From Mycobacterium sp. DL (GTDB lineage: Bacteria > Actinomycetota > Actinomycetes > Mycobacteriales > Mycobacteriaceae): DNA of 64,000 nt. The stretch is taken from contig NZ_CP155796.1 of assembly GCF_039729195.1 (NCBI RefSeq), positions 2,294,001 through 2,358,000 of the forward strand. The letters run 5' to 3'. Below the pieces are notes generated by a model. That model was not told the DNA's origin, searched no databases, and saw only the letters and a list, made by a program, of their open reading frames with translations. The first letter of the stretch is position 1. The number at the start of each line of letters is the position of its first letter. Positions 25,634 through 32,842 of this stretch are shown piece by piece. The translations under genes were made by a program, and so were the position numbers.

Positions 25634-26236
25634 ATGGACGGCGTCTCAGGTGGAAAATCGACGGAGAGCTGGACCGTCCGCAGGCAACGTGCGACCCGGG
25701 CGCGGATCGCGGCCGCCGCCGCGCAGACCGTCTCCGACCACGGTCTGGCCGGTGTGACCGTCGAGCAGATCGCCGCCGCCGCCGAAGTCGGTCGTGCCAC
25801 GTTCTTCCGCTACTTCAGTGCCAAGGAGGACGCGGTCGCCGACGGGATGACCGCCCACTGGCTGGATCGGATCACGGCGGCGATCGCCGCACAGCCGCCG
25901 GGGCTACCGGCCGCCCAGGCGGTGGTCATGGCATTCGAGGATCTCGGCGACGGATTCGATGCGATCAGCGGGCAGGTTCGCGACCTGGCGATGTTGACGC
26001 GCTCGTCACCGGTGTTCAGCGCCTGGACGCTGCAGATCTACCTCAGGTACGAGGCCGTGATCGCCGATCTGGTCACACCCCGGTTCGCTGATCTGGTGCC
26101 CGACGATCCGCGGCCGCGACTGCTCGGGGCGCTGACGATGGCCTCGATCCGGATCGCCCTCGACGACTGGCTGAGGCACGGGGGATCGCTGCCGGCGCGG
26201 GTGCGCAGTGCGCTCGCAGCCCTCAGTGTCGACTGA
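25634..26236 (+). CDS. TetR/AcrR family transcriptional regulator
   Basis: The 200-residue protein has an N-terminal helix-turn-helix (about residues 15-62: RQRATRARIAAAAAQTVSDHG, GVTVEQIAAAAEVGRATFFRYFSAKEDAV). A helical ligand-binding domain follows. The start at 25634 puts the DNA-binding domain at its usual distance from the N-terminus; an earlier in-frame start at 25598 would run through the operator. Divergent transcription from the DUF1214-sulfotransferase pair and the palindrome in between suggest it represses that pair and itself. The ligand is unknown, possibly the substrate of the sulfotransferase. Confidence 0.92.
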   Translation: MDGVSGGKSTESWTVRRQRATRARIAAAAAQTVSDHGLAGVTVEQIAAAAEVGRATFFRYFSAKEDAVADGMTAHWLDRITAAIAAQPPGLPAAQAVVMAFEDLGDGFDAISGQVRDLAMLTRSSPVFSAWTLQIYLRYEAVIADLVTPRFADLVPDDPRPRLLGALTMASIRIALDDWLRHGGSLPARVRSALAALSVD

Positions 26237-26247
26237 CGCCCATAGGC

Positions 26248-26634
26248 TCAGCGCGGCTCGAGGACGGCGAAGCTGAGCGTGGCTCGGGCGGCAAGCCTGC
26301 CGCGAGCCGCGTCGGTGACGTCCACCGCGATCACCGACAGCCGCCGACCCGCACGGACGACGGTGGCCTCGGCGCGCGCCGGCCCTTCGAGGATCGGCGC
26401 GAGGAAGTGGATCGTCATGTCGGCGGTCGTGACATCCTGGCCGGGGCCGACGTGCCGGTCGGCCAGCCGGCCCGCAGCGATGTCGATGAGCGTCGCCACC
26501 AACCCGCCCTGCAGCGCGCCGCGTCTGTTGACCAGGTCGGGGCGGTTGTCCAGCTCGAGGACCAGGCGCTCGTCGGACTCCTCGACATCTCGGAAGTCCA
26601 GTTGGCTGAACAAACGTCCCGGGGTGACCTGCAT
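26248..26634 (-). CDS. PaaI-type hotdog thioesterase
   Basis: The 128-residue protein has the hotdog pattern: LDNRPDLVNRRGALQGGLVATLIDIAAGRLADRHV with the central helix, then TTADMTIHFLAPILEGPARAEATVVRAGRRLSVIAVDVTDA. The asparagine/glycine loop before the helix (VNRRGALQGG) is where PaaI enzymes hold the acyl-CoA thioester. It should hydrolyse a small or aromatic acyl-CoA. The gene is convergent with the TetR gene (11 nt gap) and divergent from map, with two CCATTCTCC repeats between. The actual thioester is unknown. Confidence 0.87.
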   Translation of the reverse strand: MQVTPGRLFSQLDFRDVEESDERLVLELDNRPDLVNRRGALQGGLVATLIDIAAGRLADRHVGPGQDVTTADMTIHFLAPILEGPARAEATVVRAGRRLSVIAVDVTDAARGRLAARATLSFAVLEPR

Positions 26635-26649
26635 GCCGGAACGCTAGCA

Positions 26650-26680
26650 CCATTCTCCACATACGAGAGTTCCATTCTCC
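26650..26680. repeat. Direct repeat CCATTCTCC x2 in the thioesterase/map intergenic region
   Basis: CCATTCTCC occurs at 26650-26658 and 26672-26680, a 22-bp period on one DNA face. On the minus strand it reads GGAGAATGG upstream of the thioesterase. CATTCTC also occurs once between the two divergent LLM genes (4941-4947). A regulator site is possible. Confidence 0.35.
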
Positions 26681-26683
26681 CGA

Positions 26684-26689
26684 TAGTCT
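26684..26689 (+). promoter_or_regulatory. -10 box TAGTCT of a probable leaderless map promoter
   Basis: TAGTCT fits TANNNT and ends 6 nt before the ATG at 26696. No Shine-Dalgarno sequence is present between them, which supports a leaderless start. Confidence 0.5.
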
Positions 26690-26695
26690 GGCGTC

Positions 26696-27553
26696 ATGTC
26701 AGTACGGACCGCCCTTCGTCCCGGTGTGGTGTCACCGACGCTGCCGGTGCCCAAGTCGATCGCTCGTCCCGAATATGTGGGACGGCCGACCGCGCGAGAG
26801 GGTTCCGAACCGTGGGTGCAGACGCCGGAAGTGATCGAGAAGATGCGGGTGGCGGGGCGGATCGCTGCCGGCGCTCTCGCCGAAGCAGGCAGGGCCGTCC
26901 GCCCGGGGGTGACCACCGACGCACTCGACCGGGTCGCCCACGACTACATGGTGGACCACGGTGCGTATCCATCGACCCTGGGCTACAGGGGCTTTCCGAA
27001 GTCGTGCTGCACGTCGCTGAACGAGATCATCTGCCACGGAATTCCTGACTCGACGGTGGTGGAGGACGGCGACATCGTCAACATCGATGTGACCGCCTAC
27101 ATCGACGGCGTCCACGGCGACACCAACGCGACCTTCCTGGCCGGCGATGTCTCCGAGGAACACCGCCTCCTCGTCGAACGCACCCATGAGGCCACCATGC
27201 GCGCGATCAAGGCGGTCAAACCGGGCAGGGCGCTCTCCATCGTCGGCCGGGTCATCGAGGCGTACGCAAATCGGTTCGGCTACAACGTGGTTCGGGACTT
27301 CACCGGCCACGGCATCGGCACCACGTTCCACAACGGGCTGGTGGTGCTGCACTACGACCAGCCGGCGGTCGAGACCGTGCTCGAACCGGGAATGACGTTC
27401 ACCATCGAGCCGATGATCAACCTGGGGACCCTGGACTACGAGATGTGGGACGACGACTGGACAGTGGCCACCAAGGACAAGAAGTGGACGGCGCAGTTCG
27501 AGCACACCCTGGTGGTGACTGATTCCGGCGCGGAGATCCTCACCCAGTTGTGA
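26696..27553 (+). CDS. map: Methionine aminopeptidase type I (MapB-type, with N-terminal extension)
   Basis: The enzyme removes the initiator Met from nascent proteins. The 285-residue protein has an N-terminal extension of about 40 residues with several prolines ([17 protein letters not shown]), as in M. tuberculosis MapB. The dimetal pita-bread domain follows. Metal ligands and substrate His are visible in sequence: [29 protein letters not shown] (two Asp), [13 protein letters not shown] (His) and [12 protein letters not shown] (Glu), with a last Glu in [11 protein letters not shown]. The proline-rich extension is thought to contact the ribosome. The chosen start gives exactly the MapB-type length. 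Confidence 0.94.
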   Translation: MSVRTALRPGVVSPTLPVPKSIARPEYVGRPTAREGSEPWVQTPEVIEKMRVAGRIAAGALAEAGRAVRPGVTTDALDRVAHDYMVDHGAYPSTLGYRGFPKSCCTSLNEIICHGIPDSTVVEDGDIVNIDVTAYIDGVHGDTNATFLAGDVSEEHRLLVERTHEATMRAIKAVKPGRALSIVGRVIEAYANRFGYNVVRDFTGHGIGTTFHNGLVVLHYDQPAVETVLEPGMTFTIEPMINLGTLDYEMWDDDWTVATKDKKWTAQFEHTLVVTDSGAEILTQL

Positions 27554-27561
27554 CGCGTGAG

Positions 27562-27567
27562 TAGCCT
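27562..27567 (+). promoter_or_regulatory. -10 box TAGCCT before the lipoprotein gene
   Basis: TAGCCT ends 6 nt before the ATG at 27574. The six intervening bases (GAAGAG) could instead act as a weak ribosome site if the message comes from the map promoter. Confidence 0.35.
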
Positions 27568-27573
27568 GAAGAG

Positions 27574-28245
27574 ATGACCGGGCGGCAGGTGACGACGGCT
27601 GCCGCGGCGACGTTGATCACGGTGCTACTCGCGGGTTGTTCACACCTGGTCAGCGGTGCCGCGGTGTGGCCCGGCGCCAAGTTGGAGCGGGCGATGCTCA
27701 CCGCCGCCGATTTCCCGCCGGGCGTCCGGTACGAGCGCATCGTCAGGGACGCCGGCGAGGAGGACGGCGCAGGCGGCCCCCCGCCGATGCTCTCCTCGCC
27801 TCAGGGCTGCACCGACGGGTTGACCCGCGACATCGCGTCCACCGCTGAGCGTGGCGCGGGCAGCGCTGCGGAGTACATGGCCGCCTACGACGGTGCGCGG
27901 ATGGTTCTCACGGTGTTGACCTGGCCGCTGAATCTCGAGCGGTTGGCTGCCACCGCCGAGCGCTGCGCCGAATACAAGACGTTCTTCGAGCCAACGGATC
28001 CCGGCATCCCCGTGACCACCGAGCGGCTGCAGACTCCGCGCCAGGATGCTCTTGTCTATCGGCAGACGATGTCGCTGGGCGGCCAGCAGAACAGTGTGTA
28101 CTTCTCGTTCGAGAACGTCGGATCGATGGCGGTCTTCGCCATCGCGTTCCCCACCGAGGATCCGTCGATACCCGTCAAAGGCACGCTCCCGCAGACTTTT
28201 TTGGAAATCACCGGAAAACAGGCCGAACGTATGGAAGCGGTCTGA
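27574..28245 (+). CDS. Hypothetical lipoprotein
   Basis: The 223-residue protein has a lipoprotein signal with the Cys of LLAGC at residue 22. The mature part is a mostly soluble domain, with AMLTAADFPPGVRYERI near the front, a Cys pair (QGCTDG and ERCAEY) that could form a disulfide, and a beta-rich end (NSVYFSFENVGSMAVFAIAF). I cannot name the family with confidence. The pattern is shared by several mycobacterial lipoproteins of unknown function with a sensor-like fold. It lies 20 bp after map, so read-through from map is likely. It should be anchored on the outer face of the membrane. Confidence 0.78.
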   Translation: MTGRQVTTAAAATLITVLLAGCSHLVSGAAVWPGAKLERAMLTAADFPPGVRYERIVRDAGEEDGAGGPPPMLSSPQGCTDGLTRDIASTAERGAGSAAEYMAAYDGARMVLTVLTWPLNLERLAATAERCAEYKTFFEPTDPGIPVTTERLQTPRQDALVYRQTMSLGGQQNSVYFSFENVGSMAVFAIAFPTEDPSIPVKGTLPQTFLEITGKQAERMEAV

Positions 28246-28295
28246 CCCGCGTGTCCAGAGCGGGAAAACCTGCCCGAAGGATCCGCTGCTGCCTG

Positions 28296-28301
28296 TAGCG
28301 T
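28296..28301 (+). promoter_or_regulatory. -10 box TAGCGT of a probable leaderless promoter
   Basis: TAGCGT ends 7 nt before GTG 28309. It overlaps the other candidate start (GTG 28300), which argues for 28309 as the real start. Confidence 0.4.
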
Positions 28302-28308
28302 GACGCCC

Positions 28309-28881
28309 GTGCCCTCTCCGCCTACTGCCACGATCACCGTCGACGGTGTCGCCGTGCCCGTCGAGGTGACCGGACCCGACAAGGGATCGGCCGTGGTGCT
28401 GCTGGCCGCGGCGCACCAGGCGCCCGCCGCGTATGCGGCCGTGTGCGAGCGCCTGCACACGGCCTCGCTGAAGACCATTGTCGTCGGCGCGGATCCGCGG
28501 CTGACGGCCAAGTCGGTGGTGGGGATTCTCGACGAACTCGACGTGCGATGGGCGTTGCTGGTCGGAGACCGGCTGGGCGCGGAATTGGCGTGGGAGTTGG
28601 CCGCGACGCGGCTCGACCGGTTCATCGGGCTGGTGGTCATCGATCGTGGCCACCCGAAGGTCGCCGATCTTGCCGGGGTGATCCGTGACGAGAACTGCCC
28701 GCCGGTCGAGCTGAATACCACAGCGCTGGTCAGCACCAACGCCGCGCGGGCGGTCGCCAGGGCCAGCCAGCGATTCGTTTACGGCGACTACCGGGTAGTC
28801 GAGCTTCTGGGCCGACGGAACGCGGCTGATTCGACAGCGCAACTGGCCGCCGAGATCGTGATGCGCACCAGCACCTGGTGA
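28309..28881 (+). CDS. Alpha/beta-hydrolase-like protein lacking a nucleophile Ser
   Basis: The 190-residue protein resembles the first half of an alpha/beta-hydrolase: ATITVDGVAVPVEVTGPDKGSAVVLLAAAHQAPAAYAAVCERL, then VGILDELDVRWALLVGDRLGAELAWELAATR. At the nucleophile elbow the usual GxSxG reads GDRLG, so the Ser is missing. The HG oxyanion motif is also replaced (AAHQAP), and no C-terminal His triad member is seen. The protein is short for the family. It may be a non-catalytic relative. The GTG at 28309 was preferred because a -10 box ends 7 nt before it. It is convergent with the ngg-like gene at a 5-nt distance. Confidence 0.65.
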   Translation: MPSPPTATITVDGVAVPVEVTGPDKGSAVVLLAAAHQAPAAYAAVCERLHTASLKTIVVGADPRLTAKSVVGILDELDVRWALLVGDRLGAELAWELAATRLDRFIGLVVIDRGHPKVADLAGVIRDENCPPVELNTTALVSTNAARAVARASQRFVYGDYRVVELLGRRNAADSTAQLAAEIVMRTSTW

Positions 28882-28886
28882 CGGCG

Positions 28887-30680
28887 TCAGGCCGTCTCGG
28901 GGCGGTCGATCTCGTCCGGCGTCCAGGCCTGCGGCAGACCGGGCTGGCCGGGGAAGAGAAAATCCACGAACGCCTGCGCGGTGGGCTGTGGCTCGTGATT
29001 GGCCAGACCGGGCCGTTCGTTGGCTTCGATGAACGCATATGCCGGCTGGGTGACGTCGGGGACGAGCAGGTCGATGCCCGTCACCGGAATGCCGATCGCG
29101 GTGGCCGCGGCGATGGCCACCGACCTCAGGTCCGGATGCACCGTGGCGGTGACGTCGTGGATGGTTCCGCCCTGGTGCAGGTTCGCTGTCCGGCGTACGC
29201 GTAGTCGCTCGCCTTCGGGCAGGACGTCGTCGAACGACCAGCCCGCCTCCCGCACCGTGGCCTCGGTGACCGCATCGACCGGAATCCGCGACTCTCCGCC
29301 GGTGACGGCGGCGCGCCTGCGGCTCTGCGCGTCGATCAGCTCCCGAATCGTGTGGCGCCCTGTGCCGGTGACCTCGGCGGGCCTGCGCAGTGCGGCGGCC
29401 ACCACCTTGCCGTCGATCACCACCAGCCGCAGGTCGTCCCCCTCGGCTCGCTGCTCGATGAGCACCTCGGGATGTTGCTCACGCGCCCGGGCCAGCGCTG
29501 CGTCGAGCTCCTCGGCGGTGTTGATCCCCACCGTGATCCCTTTGCCCTGTTCGCCACGGGTGGGTTTGACGACGACGTCGCCCACCTCGGCGAGGAACTC
29601 GTGGTCGGCGTCGTCGAATGTCGCAAGGCGTCCCTTGGGCACGGTGATTCCGGCGTCGGAGACCAGACGGCGCGTCAGGCGCTTGTCGTCGCACCGACTC
29701 ATCGCGACCGCAGAAGTGTACTCGGACAACGATTCCCGGGTCACGACACTGCGCCCGCCGTGCGACAGACGGATCTCACCGGCTTCGGCGTCGAGCACCT
29801 CGACCCAGATCCCGCGACGGATGGCCTCGTCGGCGATGATCCGCGCATACGGATTGAGATCGTCGACCGTCTCCGGCGGATGGGTGAACAGCGGCTCGTT
29901 GATCGCGTTCTTGCGTTTGACGGCCATCACCGGCACCCGGGTGAACCCGAGCTTCTCGTAGAGCGCGATCGCGGCGTTGTTGTCGTGTGCCACCGACAGA
30001 TCCATGTAGGCGCGGCCGCGGTCCCGGTAGATGTCGCCGAGTTTGCGCGTCAGTGCCGCGCCCACCCCCGGGACGCTCGCCGTCGGATCCACCGCCAGCG
30101 TCCACAGACTCGAGCCGTTCTCGGGATCGGAGAACAGCGCCTCGTGGTCGACACCGGTCACCGTGCCCAGGATCGCGCCGTCACCGTCTCGCACGGCGAC
30201 GAGGTAGTCCACCGACGGCTGGCGGGAGTGGTTGTCCCAGATGACATCCAGAGGTGCGGGCACCATGCCGCAGCGTACGTATACGCGGTTCATCTCGTCG
30301 GCGTCCTCGCGACTCTGCAGCGTGCGCACGCTGAACCCGCTGAGCGCCGGTCCGCTGCTGTCACTGTCGGCGAACCGCAGCCGGTAGGTGTGGCTCGGGT
30401 CGATGAACAGCTCGGCTGGGGCTTTCGACACCAGAACGTGGGGTTCGCGCGCGTAGATGCAGATGTCGCGGCGGCCGTGCCCCTCCTGGCGGAGCACCTC
30501 CGCCAGCTTTTCCGGGTCGGCGAAGGTCTGGCCGAAAATGAGTCGGCCCCAACCGAGTTCGAGAACCACGTCGTCGGCCATGGCGTCCACCATGTGCGGC
30601 GGCGAGGCGTCGTGGAGGGCGAGGGTGATGCCCTCCGGGTGATCCTGATCGGGATCCGGTCGGGGAACGGGGTCGGTCAT
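28887..30680 (-). CDS. ngg: N-acetylglutaminylglutamine synthetase (GNAT plus ATP-grasp)
   Basis: The 597-residue protein joins a GNAT acetyltransferase region to a C-terminal ATP-grasp ligase (about residues 330-590). The GNAT part (about residues 95-260) contains LWTLAVDPTASVPGVGAALTRKLGDIY and DLSVAHDNNAAIALYEKLGF. The ATP-grasp region has GDVVVKPTRGEQGKGITVGI and AYAFIEANERPGLANHE. That combination is typical of NAGGN synthetase, which acetylates Gln and ligates a second Gln to form N-acetylglutaminylglutamine. The partner amidotransferase lies immediately upstream with an ATGA overlap. NAGGN is a compatible solute made under osmotic stress. The pair is not in M. tuberculosis at this locus, as far as I remember. 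Confidence 0.9.
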   Translation of the reverse strand: MTDPVPRPDPDQDHPEGITLALHDASPPHMVDAMADDVVLELGWGRLIFGQTFADPEKLAEVLRQEGHGRRDICIYAREPHVLVSKAPAELFIDPSHTYRLRFADSDSSGPALSGFSVRTLQSREDADEMNRVYVRCGMVPAPLDVIWDNHSRQPSVDYLVAVRDGDGAILGTVTGVDHEALFSDPENGSSLWTLAVDPTASVPGVGAALTRKLGDIYRDRGRAYMDLSVAHDNNAAIALYEKLGFTRVPVMAVKRKNAINEPLFTHPPETVDDLNPYARIIADEAIRRGIWVEVLDAEAGEIRLSHGGRSVVTRESLSEYTSAVAMSRCDDKRLTRRLVSDAGITVPKGRLATFDDADHEFLAEVGDVVVKPTRGEQGKGITVGINTAEELDAALARAREQHPEVLIEQRAEGDDLRLVVIDGKVVAAALRRPAEVTGTGRHTIRELIDAQSRRRAAVTGGESRIPVDAVTEATVREAGWSFDDVLPEGERLRVRRTANLHQGGTIHDVTATVHPDLRSVAIAAATAIGIPVTGIDLLVPDVTQPAYAFIEANERPGLANHEPQPTAQAFVDFLFPGQPGLPQAWTPDEIDRPETA

Positions 30681-32482
30681 GCGGCGGGCCCGTTGATGCC
30701 GTGCCGCTGCAGCCACAGTTCGAGGAGCGCGATCTGCCACAGCTCGTTGCCGCGCAGTGGCGTGAGCTTGCCGTTGGGGTCGGCGAGCAGCCTCTCCACG
30801 GCCTCGGGCCGGAACAGTCCGCGCTCCTTGGCCTCGGGCGCGTAGAGCGCATCGCGGACCAGATCGAGGTACGGACCCTCGAGGTGGGTGAGCGCGGGCA
30901 CCGGGAAGTAGCCCTTGGGCCGGTCGATCACATCGGCGGGAACCACTTGGCGAGCAGCCTGTTTGAGCACACCCTTGCCTTCGTGGGCGGTCTTCAGGTG
31001 CGGTGGGCAGGTGGCTGCCAGTTCAACCAGCTCGTGGTCGAGGAAGGGCACTCGGCCCTCCAGTCCCCACGCCATCGTCATGTTGTCCACGCGCTTGACC
31101 GGGTCGTCGACCAGCATCACGGTGCTGTCCAGGCGCAGCGCCCGGTCGACGCCGGTCTGCGCGCCGGAACGGGCGAAGTTTTCGGCGACGAACAACTCGC
31201 TGGGGTCGTCAGCGGTGGCGACGGCAGGCGACACCAGCGACGAGTAGGCCGACTGGTCCCGATCGAAGAACGCCGCTCGGTAGCTGGCCAGCGAACCCGC
31301 CACCGACGCGGCAGCCGGCTCGCCCATCGGCGGGTACCAGTGATAGCCGGCGAACACCTCGTCGGCGCCCTGTCCGGATTGCACGACCTTGACGTGCTTG
31401 GACACTTCCTGACTCAACAGGTAGAAAGCCACGCAGTCGTGGCTGACCATCGGCTCGCTCATCGCGGCGATCGCGCCGTCGAGCGCGGGCAACATCCGGG
31501 CGGTGTCGATGCGGATCTGGTGGTGGTCGGTGTCGAAGCGTTTGGCGATGATGTCGGAGTAGTGGAATTCGTCGCCCTTCACACCGCCGACGGACTCGAA
31601 GCCGATCGAGAAGGTCTTGAGACCGTGCTGTCCTGCTTCTGCGAGCAGACCGACGATCAGGCTGGAGTCCACACCACCCGAGAGCAGACAGCCCACCGGC
31701 ACGTCGGCCACCAGCCGCCGTTTCACGGCGACCCGAAGCGACTCCAGAACGGCGTCCTCCCAGTCCTTTTCCGACCAGTCGGCACGGTCGTCGCGACGGG
31801 TGAAGTCCGGCTCCCAGTATGTCGTGGTGGTGCGGGTCCCGTCGGGCTCGATGGCAACCAGAGAGGCGGGTGGCACCTTGCTGACGCCGCGCAGGATCGT
31901 GCGGGGGGGCGGTACCACCGAATGGAAGGTCATGTAGTGGTGCAGCGCCACCTGATCGATCCGGGTGTCGATGCCACCGCCGGCCAACAGTGCGGGCAGC
32001 GAGGATGCGAACCGGATCCGGTTTGGATCCTCGGCGAGGTAGAGCGGCTTGATGCCCAGCCGGTCCCGGCCGAGCAGCACCCGGCCACTGTCCCGTTCGA
32101 CGATGGCGAAGGCGAACATTCCATGGAGGTGGTCGACGAAGCGGTCACCCCAGTGGTGGTAGCCCTTGAGCAGCACCTCGGTGTCGCTGGTGGAGAAGAA
32201 GCGATAGCCGTGACCGTGGAGTTCGTCGCGCAGCTGCTGATAGTTGTAGATGCAGCCGTTCCAGGCGATCGACAAGCCGAGGTCGGAGTCGACCATCGGC
32301 TGTGCTCCGGCCTCTGACAGATCGATGATCTTCAGGCGCCGGTGCCCGAGAGCGACCCTGCCTTGCGACCACACTCCCGCGGCATCGGGTCCACGCGGGA
32401 CCATGACCTCCGCCATCGCAGCGACGGCGCTGATATCTGGGGTTTTTCCGTCGAGGCGTACCTCGCCGGTGGCTCCACACAC
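30677..32482 (-). CDS. asnO: N-acetylglutaminylglutamine amidotransferase (asparagine-synthetase-like)
   Basis: The 601-residue protein has a class II glutamine amidotransferase domain with the nucleophile Cys2 (start VCGATGEV). Substrate-loop motifs are RGPDAAGVWSQGRVALGHRRLKIIDLS and SIAWNGCIYNY. The C-terminal synthetase domain carries the PP-loop LLSGGVDSSLIVGLLAEAG (about residue 265) and QGADEVFAGY. In this family the enzyme amidates N-acetylglutaminylglutamine to NAGGN. The start is GTG at 32482; Cys must be residue 2 after Met removal, which fixes the start. It is the first gene of a two-gene operon with ngg and is divergent from the glutamine-synthetase-like operon over 360 bp. Confidence 0.92.
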   Translation of the reverse strand: MCGATGEVRLDGKTPDISAVAAMAEVMVPRGPDAAGVWSQGRVALGHRRLKIIDLSEAGAQPMVDSDLGLSIAWNGCIYNYQQLRDELHGHGYRFFSTSDTEVLLKGYHHWGDRFVDHLHGMFAFAIVERDSGRVLLGRDRLGIKPLYLAEDPNRIRFASSLPALLAGGGIDTRIDQVALHHYMTFHSVVPPPRTILRGVSKVPPASLVAIEPDGTRTTTTYWEPDFTRRDDRADWSEKDWEDAVLESLRVAVKRRLVADVPVGCLLSGGVDSSLIVGLLAEAGQHGLKTFSIGFESVGGVKGDEFHYSDIIAKRFDTDHHQIRIDTARMLPALDGAIAAMSEPMVSHDCVAFYLLSQEVSKHVKVVQSGQGADEVFAGYHWYPPMGEPAAASVAGSLASYRAAFFDRDQSAYSSLVSPAVATADDPSELFVAENFARSGAQTGVDRALRLDSTVMLVDDPVKRVDNMTMAWGLEGRVPFLDHELVELAATCPPHLKTAHEGKGVLKQAARQVVPADVIDRPKGYFPVPALTHLEGPYLDLVRDALYAPEAKERGLFRPEAVERLLADPNGKLTPLRGNELWQIALLELWLQRHGINGPAA

Positions 32483-32532
32483 CTGTTCGACCCTACTCCA
32501 GTGTCGGCGGTTCCTCGATCCGACCGAGTGCC

Positions 32533-32593
32533 CTGCGTCGGGACCCGGCTGGGGTCAGATACCCGACGCAGAGCAGGTCAAACCCGCGTCGGG
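32533..32593. promoter_or_regulatory. Mutually exclusive inverted repeats GCGTCGGG / CCCGACGC / GCGTCGGG
   Basis: CTGCGTCGGG (32533-32542) pairs perfectly with CCCGACGCAG (32562-32571). The same CCCGACGC can pair instead with GCGTCGGG at 32586-32593. Inside the first hairpin ACCC also pairs with GGGT. The unit starts about 50 bp upstream of the asnO-like start on the minus strand. It may be a double operator or an RNA switch. Confidence 0.45.
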
Positions 32594-32677
32594 AGTCGGC
32601 GGCGAGAGGCTCGTCACACACCGTCGGCCGGAATGTCGCGGGGTTCGATCCGACCGACGCCCCGGTGGTGCGGACAC

Positions 32678-32704
32678 ACACCAGATCGTCTAATGGTCTG
32701 GTGT
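32678..32704. promoter_or_regulatory. Inverted repeat ACACCAGA-N11-TCTGGTGT, candidate FadR/GntR operator
   Basis: Two perfect 8-bp arms (32678-32685 and 32697-32704) surround 11 bases. It lies about 140 bp upstream of the glutamine-synthetase-like gene, whose operon ends in a FadR-type regulator, so autoregulation through this site is plausible. Confidence 0.4.
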
Positions 32705-32842
32705 CCTACCTTTGAACATGGCAGTTTGTATAGGCGTGGGAGAAAGTCCGCTGGCGACGCAGACGCCAATGGTCGGAGGTCGACGAGATCGCAACAGGTG
32801 TCGCGGCGCTGCCGCACACCAAGGAAGGTCAGGGCGGTACTG

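Larger units (their letters stand above)
32483..32842. other. 360-bp divergent control region between the osmolyte and gamma-glutamylation operons
   Basis: This is the only gene-free stretch over 300 bases. No open frame here looks coding. It holds a 10-bp perfect hairpin with an alternative partner (32533-32593), an 8-bp inverted repeat (32678-32704), and about 138 bases of possible leader for the glutamine-synthetase-like gene. An AGGGCGG ribosome site lies at 32831-32837. Both operons must start within it, but no clear -35/-10 pair stands out. Confidence 0.7.

Noticed and set aside
32733..32842. Leader of the glutamine-synthetase-like gene resembling a glycine riboswitch (GGGAGAAAGTCC followed by GCCAATGG)
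   Set aside because: The conserved GCCGAAGG-GCAA core is absent, so similarity is superficial.
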